NCBI GenBank assembly: GCA_052143835.1
Contig: JBKQRV010000104.1
Span: forward strand, 13,564-77,563
Length of the DNA stretch: 64,000 nucleotides
Origin: DASPPM01 sp052143835
Lineage (GTDB): Bacteria; Pseudomonadota; Alphaproteobacteria; JACZXZ01
Direction of reading: 5' to 3'
Positions 15,499 through 27,615 of the stretch are shown here, piece after piece (position 1 is the stretch's first letter; every line of letters starts with the position of its first letter). The notes under the pieces were generated by a model. That model had not been told where the DNA came from. It worked only from the letters and a program-made list of their open reading frames with translations, and did not search any database. The position numbers and the translations under genes are program-made.

Positions 15499-18260
15499 CT
15501 AACAGCCCGGGGTCCCCGGGTCGGGCGATGGTCGCGGTGCCGGGCGACGACGGCTCAGGCGTGCGATCCATCCCGCTCGAAGCGAAGTTGCCGCGGCGGG
15601 AGCGGCCTCGGCCGCTCCCTCGCGTTCCGGCATGGTCTGCGCCCTGCGCCTCTCGCGCCAGACGAGGAGCGCCGGCAGGACGACCAAATTGGCGGCGAGC
15701 GCCATCGAAAGCGAGATGGCCAGAAGCTCGCCCATGCTCGCCATGCCGCGATGCCTCGACACGATCAGGCTTCCGAAGGAGGCCATCGTGGTGAGCGCGC
15801 TGACGAGCACGGCGAGCGGCGTGCTCGTGCCGAGCAGCCGGCCGACGCCAAGGGTCTCCCGGTGGCGCATGACGAGATAGACGCCGAATGCCGAGCCCAG
15901 GCTGAACAGGAGCGGCAATGCCATGATGTTCGCCAGGTTGAGCTTGGTGTCGAGAAGCACGATCGCCGCAATCGTGAGGCTCAGCGCGAGCGCCAAGGGT
16001 AGAGCCACCAGCAGCCAATCGACGATGCTGCGCAACGTCAGAATGAGCACGAGCGATACGCCGATGAAAGCCAGCACGCCGCTCGTCTCGAAAGCGTGCA
16101 CCACGGCGTCGGCGCCGTCGAGCAACAGGACGGCGCTGCCCGTCGCGTCGGGGGCCACGTCGCGTACGCCATCGACGAAGCGCCGAAGCCGATGCGCGCC
16201 GGCAAAGCGCTCCTTCGGCGAAACCTCGACGCGCGCCTGGCCATCGGCGCTTACGTAGCGCGACTTGATCTCGGGCGGCAAATCCGCGAGGGTGATTTTC
16301 TCGGCACCCAAGGCCTCCTTGAGGCTTTGCAAGCGGCCCGGGAGGTTTGCCAATAGGGCGCGCTCGAGCGCCTGGTAGCGCGCAGCCGAGTTCTCCGCCG
16401 ACTTGGCGAAGCTCTGCAACAGCGCCGCCAAGCGCCTTGCGGACGGCGCCAGCTCTCCGGCGTGGGGCGAGGCGGCCAATTGGTCGAGGTCGGCGACGAG
16501 CGCGGCGAGGGCGGCTTGGTTCTCTTGCAAGGAGGGCGGTGCCTCCGCGACCTTGCCCTCGAAGACCGGCATGAGGAAGAGCGACATCTGGTCGATGATC
16601 TCGAGTTTCTTGTCCTGGTCCTGGGGCAGGAATGACCCGAGCGTGGTGACGTCGCCCACGAGCGGAAGCGCGCTCACCTTCTTGGCGAGTGCGGCGGCCG
16701 CCTCTTGGCTCGGCGCGAGAATGCTGACCGAATAAGGCGAGGCCCTGCTGTCCGCCATGAGCGCGTCATAGGCCAAGACCGATGGCGAGGCGGGGTCGTC
16801 CAATTTGATCGGATCGACCTCGAATCCCACCTGCGGAATGGCGGCGAGCGAGAGTAGCCCGAGTGTCAACGCGCCAACGCCGATGGCGCGGGCATGGCGC
16901 TCGACGAAACGGCCGGCAGCCCCCGTTCGCTCTCGTCCCGCCGCGCGCCGCGGCCGTGGCGCGATAGGAATCAGCGTCAGAACCGCAGGCAGCAGCGTCA
17001 AGGTCGCGAACAGGCCGATGACCATGCCGACCCCGGAGATGATGCCGAGCTCCCCAAGGCCCCTGTACTCGGTCGGCACGAAGGAGAAATAGCCGACCGC
17101 CGCGGCGAGCGCCGCCAAGGCGATGGCGATACCGGTGCCCGATGTCGCCTCGCCGAGGGCTGTTTTGTGATCGCCTCCGCCCTCCCTTGCCTCCTGGAAG
17201 CGCATCCCGAATTGGACGCTGAAGTCCATGGCGACGCCGATGAAGAGAACGGCGAAGGCGGCGGAGAGAAGATTGAGATGACCGATGGCGAGGGCTGCGA
17301 ATGCGCTCGTCCAGACGAGGCTGATGACGAGGGTGATGATCATGGCAGCCACGAGGCGAAGCGAGCGCAGGCCGAAGAAGGCTATGAGCGAGACCAGCGC
17401 CAGCGAGATGAGGCCGGCGCGCTCGCCGCCTTCTGTCACGGCATTGATCTCGTCGGTGGCGATCGGCAGATCTCCGGTGAGCCGCACCTCTACGCCGTGG
17501 CTAGGATCGAGACCGAGCTCGGACGCCATCCGCGGGATCGCCGCGAGTGCGGGCGGATCGTCCGCGGAGGCGGGGTCGGCGCGAGCCTCAGCGAGGATGA
17601 CCTGACGGTAATCGCCCGCCTTCAAAGGGCTGGCGGACATCAGGGCACGCCAACTCAACGGCACCGCACTCCCTTTCATCACGCCCTCGACGGTGTCGCC
17701 GATGCTCGTCCATGCCGAGCCTAGCCCGCCGGGATCCTCGCCGTGCTCCGAGACGGCGTTGGCCGCCAGTCCGAGGACTTTGAAAAGGCCTCGCAAGCTC
17801 GTGTCGCCGGCGAGCTCGCCGAGCAGGGGCTCCGCCGCGGCGATGCGATCCGAGGTGTTCTCGAGCTCGGCAGTGCTGAGGAAGAGGAGGCCGTTGCGAC
17901 GGAAGAAGGGGCTGCCTTGGGGGTAGTATACCCACTCGAACAGGTCCGTGCGCTTGCGCAACGCCTCGAGGAGGGTCAGGCCCGCGTCGTCCGCCTGGTC
18001 CGCCGTCTTCCCCGTGACCAGGATCGCAACATTTCCGTCGAGTTGCGGAAACGCCGCCTGGAACTCTCGGCTCTGCCTCAGGAACGGCAGATCCGGCGAG
18101 AGCATCTCCGCGGTGCTCGTCTGCATCTGGAGATGGCCCGCCGCGTAATATCCCCCGGCCAGTGCCGAGACGAGCGACGCCAGCACGATGACCTTGGCGC
18201 GCCGATGGACCCAGTTGCCCCAGCCGGCAAGCGACCGCGCAATATCGATGCGCGGCGACT

Positions 18261-18264
<4 letters not shown>
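15499..18264 (-). CDS. hpnN: MMPL/RND transporter, HpnN-like
   Basis: A 921-residue RND-superfamily protein with two repeated halves, each with one leading membrane helix, a large periplasmic loop and five clustered helices. MMPL features include FIGVAMDFSVQFGMRFQEA in the first half and LLFSLGSAFGVYLVMRHRE in the second. The segment DLFEWVYYPQGSPFFRRNG followed by LLFLSTAELE is highly typical of the hopanoid-associated HpnN family, which moves hopanoids to the outer membrane. The ATG overlaps the uvrA stop codon (ATGA at 18261-18264), so it is translationally coupled to uvrA. No other hpn biosynthesis genes are visible; a MlaC/HpnM-like gene lies on the other side of uvrA. Confidence 0.8.
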
Positions 18265-21137
<2,873 letters not shown>

Positions 21138-21503
21138 GTCGGCTCTGGGGGCCGGAGGGAAACCGAGAAGGAATATAGGCGCCCGGCCGGAAAAATCGAC
21201 TCCTCTTTCGCCATCGAGGCCGCCTCTTCGCCCGATCTTGATCGGCCTCGCGGATGAAGACCCTTCGAGGAAGGGCGGGGTTGAGGGGGCAAGGCTGTGA
21301 TTGCGGTCATAGCGCAAGGCGAGCGGCTATGGCAGAATTTTGTGGATAGTTGGGGGGAACGAGCCATGGCTCAAGCTCCAGTCGCCGCGTCGGCGAAACG
21401 AGCGGTTACCCTGCGAGGCTCGGGCAATGCGTCCGCGACTGTGGCGATTGCCGGAGTGGACCAAGGGGTCGTTCGACAGCAACCATCAACGGAACTCATC
21501 GCG

Positions 21504-22124
21504 ATGTCTCACCGTAGAACCGTTTTGGCTCTGCTCGCGGCCGCGGCATTGTGCCAGGTCCTCCTCATCCGCCCTGCGGGCGCCGAGGCGCCGGCGGCCG
21601 AAGCCGAGGCTCTGGTGAGGAGTGCGATCACGCATGCGCTCGAGGTCCTCGGGAACAAGGCGTTCAACACCGAAGAGCGCGTCAAGCGCTTGGACGAGCT
21701 GTTCCTCCAGTATTTCGACGTGCGCGGCATGAGCATCTTCGCGCTCGGCCCCTTTGCGCGCAACGCCACGGACGGACGGCGCGAGGAATATGTCGACGCC
21801 TTCAAGGGCTACATGGTGCGTCATTACTTCTCGCGCCTCGAGGGGATCGGCGACAAGTACTCCATCGAGAAGTCGAGACCGGAGGGCGACAATACGGTGA
21901 TGGTAGACACCAAAGTCGGCTCCTACTCGGTCGTGTGGCGCGTGCGCAACCGCGACGGTGAGCTCAAGATCATGGATATCATCGTTGAGGGCACGAGCTT
22001 GCTTCTGGTCCAACGCAGCGACTTCGGTGATCTGCTTCGCAGCAATAACGGAAGCATCCCGCAGCTGATCCAGATAATGCATACCCAGGGGCGGGTCGCC
22101 GTCTACAACAACCCCTACCGCTGA
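21504..22124 (+). CDS. MlaC/Ttg2D-family phospholipid-binding protein (HpnM-like)
   Basis: A 206-residue periplasmic protein with signal peptide (SHRRTVLALLAAAALCQVLLIRPAGAEA) and an MlaC/Tol_Tol_Ttg2 domain: LFLQYFDVRGMSIFALGPF, YVDAFKGYMVRHYFSRLEG and the closing LKIMDIIVEGTSLLLVQRSDF. MlaC shuttles phospholipids between membranes; the sister family HpnM accompanies HpnN in hopanoid loci. An HpnN-like transporter is encoded 3.2 kb away beyond uvrA, favouring the HpnM reading but not proving it. The open frame extends 69 codons upstream to 21297, but the signal peptide fixes the ATG at 21504. Confidence 0.8.
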   Translation: MSHRRTVLALLAAAALCQVLLIRPAGAEAPAAEAEALVRSAITHALEVLGNKAFNTEERVKRLDELFLQYFDVRGMSIFALGPFARNATDGRREEYVDAFKGYMVRHYFSRLEGIGDKYSIEKSRPEGDNTVMVDTKVGSYSVVWRVRNRDGELKIMDIIVEGTSLLLVQRSDFGDLLRSNNGSIPQLIQIMHTQGRVAVYNNPYR

Positions 22125-22286
22125 AGCGCACCCCGCGCCGAGGCCAAGCGCGCTCTTTCAATAGTCGCCTGCGGATGGAGGTGGCCAGGGCAATCCGCCG
22201 TATCGGGCCATAATCCCTTTTTCAATGCTCCGGTTTGGGGGTAGAGTGCTCAACCAGCGCGTGACGAGGAAACGGGGGAAGCGGCT

Positions 22287-22769
22287 ATGGCGGGCAGCGT
22301 CAACAAGGTGATTTTGATCGGCAATCTCGGCCGCGACCCGGAGGTGCGCCGGACCCAGGCCGGCGATGCGATCGTACATCTCTCGGTTGCGACCTCGGAG
22401 AGTTGGCGCGACAAGGCGAGCGGCGAGCGCCGCGAGAAGACCGAATGGCACCGGGTGGTGATCTTCAACGAGCGCCTCGGCGAGGTCGCCCAGAAGTTCC
22501 TCAAGAAGGGCTCCAAGGTCTTCCTCGAGGGCCAGCTGCAGACCCGCAAATGGACCGACCAGAGCGGGCAGGAGAAATACACCACCGAGGTCGTCCTCCA
22601 GCGCTATCGCGGCGAGCTCACCCTGCTTGATGCCCGCGGCGCCGGCGAGGAGGCGGGCGGCGGGGGATATGAGGAGCGCGGTGGCGCTCCCGCTTCCGCA
22701 GGCGGCAGCGAGGGCGGCGGCGCCGCGCGCGCCGGTGGCGGCGACCTCGACGACGAGATCCCGTTCTAG
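22287..22769 (+). CDS. ssb: Single-stranded DNA-binding protein
   Basis: A 160-residue SSB with the OB fold: SVNKVILIGNLGRDPEVRRT, WHRVVIFNERLGEVAQKFLKKGSKVFLEGQL, followed by a Gly-rich disordered linker and the conserved acidic tip DLDDEIPF that recruits repair and replication proteins. GGGGGAAG precedes the ATG. Its TAG stop codon is part of the CTAG that bounds a repeat element (22766-22941). In many alphaproteobacteria ssb is followed directly by gyrA; here a transport cluster intervenes. Confidence 0.98.
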   Translation: MAGSVNKVILIGNLGRDPEVRRTQAGDAIVHLSVATSESWRDKASGERREKTEWHRVVIFNERLGEVAQKFLKKGSKVFLEGQLQTRKWTDQSGQEKYTTEVVLQRYRGELTLLDARGAGEEAGGGGYEERGGAPASAGGSEGGGAARAGGGDLDDEIPF

Positions 22770-22941
22770 GGTCCTAGCTCTGAAGTTCACGGCGTCAGGA
22801 ATACGCTCGTCATTGCGAGGCGCCCGAAGGGCGCCGAAGCAATCCAGGACTCCTCTCGCGTCTGGCCCGCCTGGATTGCTTCGCTGCGCTCGCAGTGACA
22901 CCTACTTCCGGCTGAGACGAACCTCCGACCCGGGACACTAG
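22766..22941 (+). repeat. CTAG-bounded MITE-like element, copy 2
   Basis: A 176-bp copy of the element at 6843-7017, bounded by CTAG at 22766-22769 (which includes the ssb stop codon) and 22938-22941. The internal palindrome GTCATTGCGAGGCGCCC ... CTCGCAGTGAC and the flanking TCTGAAGTTC / GAACCTCCGA arms are conserved. Confidence 0.8.
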
Positions 22942-23040
22942 CGGCCGACAGGCATTTCGCGCATCGATGCGGTTCCGGATACGGAAAGAGCCTTGGCCGC
23001 TTGGCCGCGGACGCACGCCTTTGGCGCCGATTCCGCTTTA

Positions 23041-23057
23041 CTGAATCTAATATTCAG
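23041..23057. promoter_or_regulatory. Candidate operator upstream of aminotransferase
   Basis: A palindrome CTGAAT-CTAAT-ATTCAG lies in a small AT-rich island 45 bp upstream of the aminotransferase start. It has the size of an IclR-family site, and an IclR regulator is encoded at the end of this gene cluster; the match is inferred. Confidence 0.45.
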
Positions 23058-23101
23058 AATTATGGTGGAGCTCCGCCGCTCGACCGCCCAAGGGGGACTC
23101 C

Positions 23102-24490
23102 ATGGAAAAGTCGTTCCGCTTCTCGAATTCCCATTCCGACACCATGGCGCGCGACGCCAAGTCCGTGTTCGGCTGGCGCTTTTCGCCGCGCATCATCTTC
23201 AAGGCCGGCAAGGGCACCAAGCTCGTCGACATGGACGGCAACGAGTACTACGACCTCACCTCAGGCATGATGTGCATGGTGCTCGGCCACTCGCATCCCG
23301 AGCTGACCGAGGTCATGAAGGAGATGGCCGGCACTTTCGTGCACCAGTCCTCCTGGTACTCGAACCCCTGGGTCGTCGAGTTCGCCGAGCTTCTCGGCAG
23401 CACGCTGCCGGGCGAGCTCAAGGTGGTCAACTTCGCGGTGACCGGCTCGGAGGCGAACGAGATCGCCATGCGCATGGCGCTCGCGGCGACCGGCAAGTAC
23501 GACATCGTCTCGATCATCCGCGGCCTGCACGGCGGCAGCCTCGCCGCCGAGGCGCTCACCACCGTGGGGGGTGCCAGGCGCAAGAGCCTCGGCCCGCTCA
23601 TGTTTCCCGCCAAGTCGAACGCCATCTTGGCCCCGCTCTGCTACCGCTGCCCGGTGAACGCCACCTATCCCGCGTGCGACATCGACTGCCTCAAGAAGAG
23701 CGAGGACATGATGGAGTTCGTGACGAGCCAGGACGTGGCGGGAATCATGGCCGAGACCATCCCGGTCGCGGGCGGCATGATCGTGCCGCCGGCCGAGTGG
23801 CTGCCGCGGCTCGCCGCCCTCGCCAAGCGCTGGGGGGCGCTCCTCATCCTGGACGAGGCGCAGCTGGCACCCGCGCGCACCGGCAAGATGTGGGCGCTCG
23901 AGCACACCGACGTCGTGCCGGACGTCGTCACCTTCGGCAAGGGGCTCTCCGCCGGCTTGGCTGTGTGCGGCACCATCACCACGCCCGCGATCGCCGAGAA
24001 GGTGCGCGGCAGGTGCGGGCTGCCCTGGGCAGGGACCTATTCGAGCGATCCCTTCGTCTCTGCGGTCGCCTTGAAGCAGCTCGAGATCGTGCTGCGCGAC
24101 AAGCTGGCGGAGCGCGCGGCTCGGCTCGGCACGATGCTGCGCGGCCGTCTCGACCGCCTGGCCGGGGCCTACGAGGTGGTCGGCGACGTGCGCGGCAAGG
24201 GCCTCTACCACATGCTCGACATCGTCGCGGACAAGAAGGGCAAGCGGCCCGATCCGGCCATGGCCGAGCGCATCCGCTACAACGCGCTGCTCGAGGGCAT
24301 CGCCACGATCGCGGTCAAGAACTTCGTCCGCGTCTGCCCGCCGCTCATCATCAGCGAGGCGGAGATCGAGGACGTGGTCGGACGCCTCGAGGTCGCGATT
24401 CGGCGCGCGATGGACGGCTTCCCGAAGGATGTCGACTTCCGCGAGTCGAGCTCGCTCGCGATGGGAACGCGGCCGGCCGCCGCGGAGTAG
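23102..24490 (+). CDS. Class III PLP-dependent aminotransferase
   Basis: A 462-residue fold-type I class III enzyme. The internal-aldimine Lys is Lys280 in VVTFGKGLSAG, with Asp in LILDEAQ contacting the pyridine nitrogen and TGSEANEIAMR binding phosphate. It resembles 2,2-dialkylglycine decarboxylase and 4-aminobutyrate-type transaminases. A four-Cys insertion, Cys180-x2-Cys183-x8-Cys192-x3-Cys196, recalls the CxxC iron-sulfur site described in animal GABA transaminase, but a cluster here is only a possibility. It is the first gene of a unit with an amino-acid ABC transporter and an IclR regulator, so it probably acts on the imported amino compound. The ATG follows GGGGGACTCC. Confidence 0.88.
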   Translation: MEKSFRFSNSHSDTMARDAKSVFGWRFSPRIIFKAGKGTKLVDMDGNEYYDLTSGMMCMVLGHSHPELTEVMKEMAGTFVHQSSWYSNPWVVEFAELLGSTLPGELKVVNFAVTGSEANEIAMRMALAATGKYDIVSIIRGLHGGSLAAEALTTVGGARRKSLGPLMFPAKSNAILAPLCYRCPVNATYPACDIDCLKKSEDMMEFVTSQDVAGIMAETIPVAGGMIVPPAEWLPRLAALAKRWGALLILDEAQLAPARTGKMWALEHTDVVPDVVTFGKGLSAGLAVCGTITTPAIAEKVRGRCGLPWAGTYSSDPFVSAVALKQLEIVLRDKLAERAARLGTMLRGRLDRLAGAYEVVGDVRGKGLYHMLDIVADKKGKRPDPAMAERIRYNALLEGIATIAVKNFVRVCPPLIISEAEIEDVVGRLEVAIRRAMDGFPKDVDFRESSSLAMGTRPAAAE

Positions 24491-24491
24491 C

Positions 24492-24523
24492 CTCGAGCGC
24501 GCGCTTTCACGCCGGCGCTCGAG
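24492..24523 (+). promoter_or_regulatory. Intercistronic stem-loop before substrate-binding protein gene
   Basis: A perfect 9-bp stem, CTCGAGCGC/GCGCTCGAG, with a 14-base loop lies directly after the aminotransferase stop. There is no T-run, so it probably modulates mRNA stability or ratio, as often seen beside binding-protein genes, rather than ending transcription. Confidence 0.5.
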
Positions 24524-24548
24524 CGAACACGAACAGGGGAGATACGAC

Positions 24549-25385
24549 ATGGCGAGACAATTGCGCTGGGCGGCTGCTGCCGTCCTTTTCCTGGCGGCGG
24601 CGCTTGGCGCCCAACCTTCCCGCGCCCAGGAGAAATCCAAGCTCGACGAGGTGATGGCGCGCGGCAAGCTGATCGTGGGCGTCACCAGCGAGGCGCCGCC
24701 CTTCGGCTTCGTCGACGAGAAGGGCGAGCTCGTCGGCTTCGACATCGACATCGCGCGCCTGGTAGCCAAGGCCACCTTCGGAGACGCCAACAAGATCGAC
24801 CTCTACCGCCAGGGCTTCGCCGCGCGCTGGCCGAACGTCGAGAACGGCACCATCGACTTCGGCATCCAGGTGACGACGGTCTACGCCGACCGCGCCCAGC
24901 GCGTCGCCTTCACGCGGCCCTATATTGATTCCGGCATTGTGATCGTGGTCAAGAAGGACTCGGCCGTCCACAAGATCGCGGACCTCAACGATGCGAAATA
25001 CACGGTCGCCCATTTGACCGCTCCCGTCCAGGAGGAGCGCGGCAAGCGCCTCTATCCCAAGGCCAAGTTCGTGACCTACGATTCGATCTCGGCCCAGTTC
25101 AACGCCGTCAAGCTCGGGCGCGCGGATGCGGCCCAGCTGGATGCTCCGGTTGCCTGGTGGTACGTCAAGGACAACCCCGACATCCGCGTTCTCGACGAGT
25201 GGCTGACGGACGTCACCAACAACGCCATCTTCCTGCGCCAGGGCGATTTCAAATGGTGGCTCTATCTCGACACCGTCGTCGCCGAGATGACGGGAGGCAG
25301 CCTGTTCAGCGAGTACAGCGCCATCTACCAGAAATGGTTCGGCCATCCGCCGCATCACGCGAAGTTTTATCTGAACAAGGATTGA
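24549..25385 (+). CDS. Amino-acid ABC transporter substrate-binding protein
   Basis: A 278-residue periplasmic binding protein (SBP_bac_3 family). Signal peptide up to QPSRA, then LDEVMARGKLIVGVTSEAPPFGFVDEKGELVGFDIDIARLVA, the classic opening of polar amino-acid binding proteins, and YADRAQRVAFTRPYIDSG. AGGGGAGA is spaced well before the ATG at 24549. Lies between an aminotransferase and two permeases in one operon. The ligand is unknown; an amino acid or related amine that is then transaminated is inferred. Confidence 0.93.
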   Translation: MARQLRWAAAAVLFLAAALGAQPSRAQEKSKLDEVMARGKLIVGVTSEAPPFGFVDEKGELVGFDIDIARLVAKATFGDANKIDLYRQGFAARWPNVENGTIDFGIQVTTVYADRAQRVAFTRPYIDSGIVIVVKKDSAVHKIADLNDAKYTVAHLTAPVQEERGKRLYPKAKFVTYDSISAQFNAVKLGRADAAQLDAPVAWWYVKDNPDIRVLDEWLTDVTNNAIFLRQGDFKWWLYLDTVVAEMTGGSLFSEYSAIYQKWFGHPPHHAKFYLNKD

Positions 25386-25478
25386 TGGCAAGTGCGGCGG
25401 CCCCGCGCACGCTCGCTTCGCCGGCCGACTAGTCGCGCCGGCGGGAGCGGTTGCGGGGTCGCATCGCGAGGGTGAGGG

Positions 25479-26147
25479 ATGGATTTCGCACCTCAGCTCG
25501 TGAACTTCATCGCGCGCTACGTGCCGTTCCTCGCCCAAGGCTTCACGCTCACCCTGGCACTCGCCGCGGTGTCGGTGCCGCTCTCGCTCGCCTGGAGCTT
25601 AGCTATCCTGCTGCCGCGCCTCTCCAAGCGGCGCTCGCTCGCCGCCGCCGCGGCGGCCTACATCGAGGTGATGCGGAATACCCCGCTTCTCATCCAGATG
25701 TACCTGATCTATTTCGGCCTGCCGCTTTTCAATATTTTCCTCTCCGGCTTCGCCTGCGGCGTGCTCGCCATCACGCTCCAGCACGGCGCCTTCCTCGCCG
25801 AGGTGCTGCGGGGCGGGGTCGAGTCGGTGAGCGCGCGTCAATGGGAGGCGGCGCGCGCCATCGGCATGCGCAACCGCCAGGCGTTCCGGCTCGTCGTCCT
25901 GCCGCAGGCGGTCGTCAAAGTGGTGCCGCCGATCTGCAACCAACTCATCGTGCTGGTCAAGGACACCTCGCTGGTCTCGGCGATCGGCGTCATGGAGGTG
26001 ACGCTCTCCGCCAAGGTGATCATCGAGCGCACGGGCGCCTCCTACGAGGTCTTCGTCGCGGTGGCGCTCTTCTATCTCGTCATGACGACCGCACTCGGCG
26101 CGGGCTTGCGCGTGGCCGAGCGGCGCTTAGCACTCCGCTTCGGCTGA
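25479..26147 (+). CDS. Amino-acid ABC transporter permease 1
   Basis: A 222-residue HisM/GlnP-type inner-membrane permease with about five helices. The start (VPFLAQGFTLTLALAAVSV), YIEVMRNTPLLIQMYLIYFGLP and the EAA loop QWEAARAIGMRNRQAFRLVVLPQA, which contacts the ATPase, are all present. GAGGGTGAGGG precedes the ATG. Its TGA overlaps the ATG of the second permease (TGATG), indicating coupled synthesis of a heterodimeric channel. Confidence 0.93.
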   Translation: MDFAPQLVNFIARYVPFLAQGFTLTLALAAVSVPLSLAWSLAILLPRLSKRRSLAAAAAAYIEVMRNTPLLIQMYLIYFGLPLFNIFLSGFACGVLAITLQHGAFLAEVLRGGVESVSARQWEAARAIGMRNRQAFRLVVLPQAVVKVVPPICNQLIVLVKDTSLVSAIGVMEVTLSAKVIIERTGASYEVFVAVALFYLVMTTALGAGLRVAERRLALRFG

Positions 26148-26794
26148 TGTTCCACGTTCTCATCATCAGCCTGCCCTACCTGCTCAAGGGTGCGGTCGTC
26201 ACGGTCTGGCTCTCGCTGGCCACCATCTCGCTCGGCACGCTCCTGGGCTTCGCCGTCGGCACGGCGGGTGCCGTCGGGCCGCGGCCGCTCCGCGCCGCCG
26301 TGACCGCATACGTGTTCGTGCTGCGCGGGGTTCCCATCCTCGTGGTGATGTTCCTCGGCTATTACGTGTTTCCCGCGCTCGGCTATCGTGTCGATGCCTA
26401 TGTCGCGGTGGGGGCGGCGATGGTGGTCTATGTCGGCGCCTTCGTGAGCGAGATCGTGCGCGGCGCCATTCTCGCCGTGCCGTCAGGCCAGATCGCGGCC
26501 GCGCGCAGCCTCGGCATGCGGCGCGGTCCGATGCTGCGCGAGATCGTCTTCCCGCAGGCCTTCCGCATGGCCATACCCCCGCTCCTCAATACGGCGCTCA
26601 CCACGATCAAGCAGACCTCCTACGTCTCGGTCGTCGGCGCCTGGGAGCTGAGCTACGCCGCGCGCGAGGTCGTCGAGCGCACGCTCGCCGCCTTCGAAAT
26701 ATTCCTCGGCGTCATGGTCCTCTACTTCATCATTTGCTACCCTTTGAGCCTGGCGGCCCGACATTTGGAGAGGCGCTATGCCTTCGCGAGCTAA
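26147..26794 (+). CDS. Amino-acid ABC transporter permease 2
   Basis: A 215-residue permease of the same family, starting at the ATG that overlaps the previous stop by one base. It has LPYLLKGAVVTVWLSLATISLG, YVFVLRGVPILVVMFLGYYVFP and the EAA loop GQIAAARSLGMRRGPMLREIVFPQAF. It probably pairs with the permease encoded just upstream. Confidence 0.93.
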   Translation: MFHVLIISLPYLLKGAVVTVWLSLATISLGTLLGFAVGTAGAVGPRPLRAAVTAYVFVLRGVPILVVMFLGYYVFPALGYRVDAYVAVGAAMVVYVGAFVSEIVRGAILAVPSGQIAAARSLGMRRGPMLREIVFPQAFRMAIPPLLNTALTTIKQTSYVSVVGAWELSYAAREVVERTLAAFEIFLGVMVLYFIICYPLSLAARHLERRYAFAS

Positions 26795-26831
26795 GCCTAC
26801 GGGCGCAAGCGGAAGAGGCGAGGGGCAGTCC

Positions 26832-27605
26832 ATGATCGCGATCAAGGACCTGCGCAAGTCCTTCGGCGCCTTGACCGTGCTCGACGGCATCAGTTTCGTG
26901 GTCGCCGCGGGCGAGGTCGTGGTGGTGCTGGGCCCGAGCGGCTCCGGCAAATCGACCATGCTCCGCTGCATCAATTTCCTCGAGCCCTACGACGAGGGCG
27001 AGATCCGCATCGAGGGCGAGCTCGTGGGCTATCGCGAGGGCGGCAACGGCAAGCGCACGCCGCGGCCCGAGGGCGAGATCGCCCGCTTCCGCGAGCAGGT
27101 CGGCATGGTCTTCCAAAGCTTCAATCTGTTCCCGCACCGGAGTGCGGTCGAGAATGTGATGATGGGGCCGGTGCATGTGCGCGGCATTTCGCGCAAGGCC
27201 GCGCGCGAGACCGCTGCGGCTCTTCTCGCCAAGGTCGGCCTCGCCGAGAAGATGGACGAGTACCCGGCCCGTCTCTCGGGCGGACAGCAGCAGCGCGTGG
27301 CGATCGCGCGCGCGCTCGCGATGCAGCCCAAGGTCATGCTGTTCGACGAGGTGACCTCGTCCCTCGATCCCGAGCTCGTGGGCGAAGTGCTGCTCGTCAT
27401 GCGCCGCCTCGCCCAGGAAGGCATGACCATGATCGTGGTGACGCACGAGATCGCCTTTGCACGCGACGTGGCGGACCGCATCATCTTCATGGACAAGGGC
27501 ACGATCGTCGAGGAAGGCGATCCCCGCGAGGTGCTGGTCAATCCCCGCTCGGAGCGTCTGCGCGGCTTCGTGCGCCGCTTCACCGGCGCCCTTCCCGAGA
27601 GCTGA
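26832..27605 (+). CDS. Amino-acid ABC transporter ATP-binding protein
   Basis: A 257-residue ATPase of the HisP/GlnQ class: Walker A GPSGSGKST, Q-loop VFQSFNLFPHRS, signature LSGGQQQRVAIARAL, Walker B VMLFDEVTSSLDPE and H-loop VVTHE. The ATG at 26832 (MIAIKDLRKSFG) has GAGGGG seven bases upstream; an in-frame ATG at 26778 within the permease gene is less likely. It energises the transporter formed with the two upstream permeases and binding protein. Confidence 0.94.
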   Translation: MIAIKDLRKSFGALTVLDGISFVVAAGEVVVVLGPSGSGKSTMLRCINFLEPYDEGEIRIEGELVGYREGGNGKRTPRPEGEIARFREQVGMVFQSFNLFPHRSAVENVMMGPVHVRGISRKAARETAAALLAKVGLAEKMDEYPARLSGGQQQRVAIARALAMQPKVMLFDEVTSSLDPELVGEVLLVMRRLAQEGMTMIVVTHEIAFARDVADRIIFMDKGTIVEEGDPREVLVNPRSERLRGFVRRFTGALPES

Positions 27606-27615
27606 GGGGAAAAGC

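Noticed and set aside
21138..21503. SOS (LexA) box upstream of uvrA or the mlaC-like gene
   Set aside because: No GTTC-N7-GTTC or close variant was found on either strand by eye.
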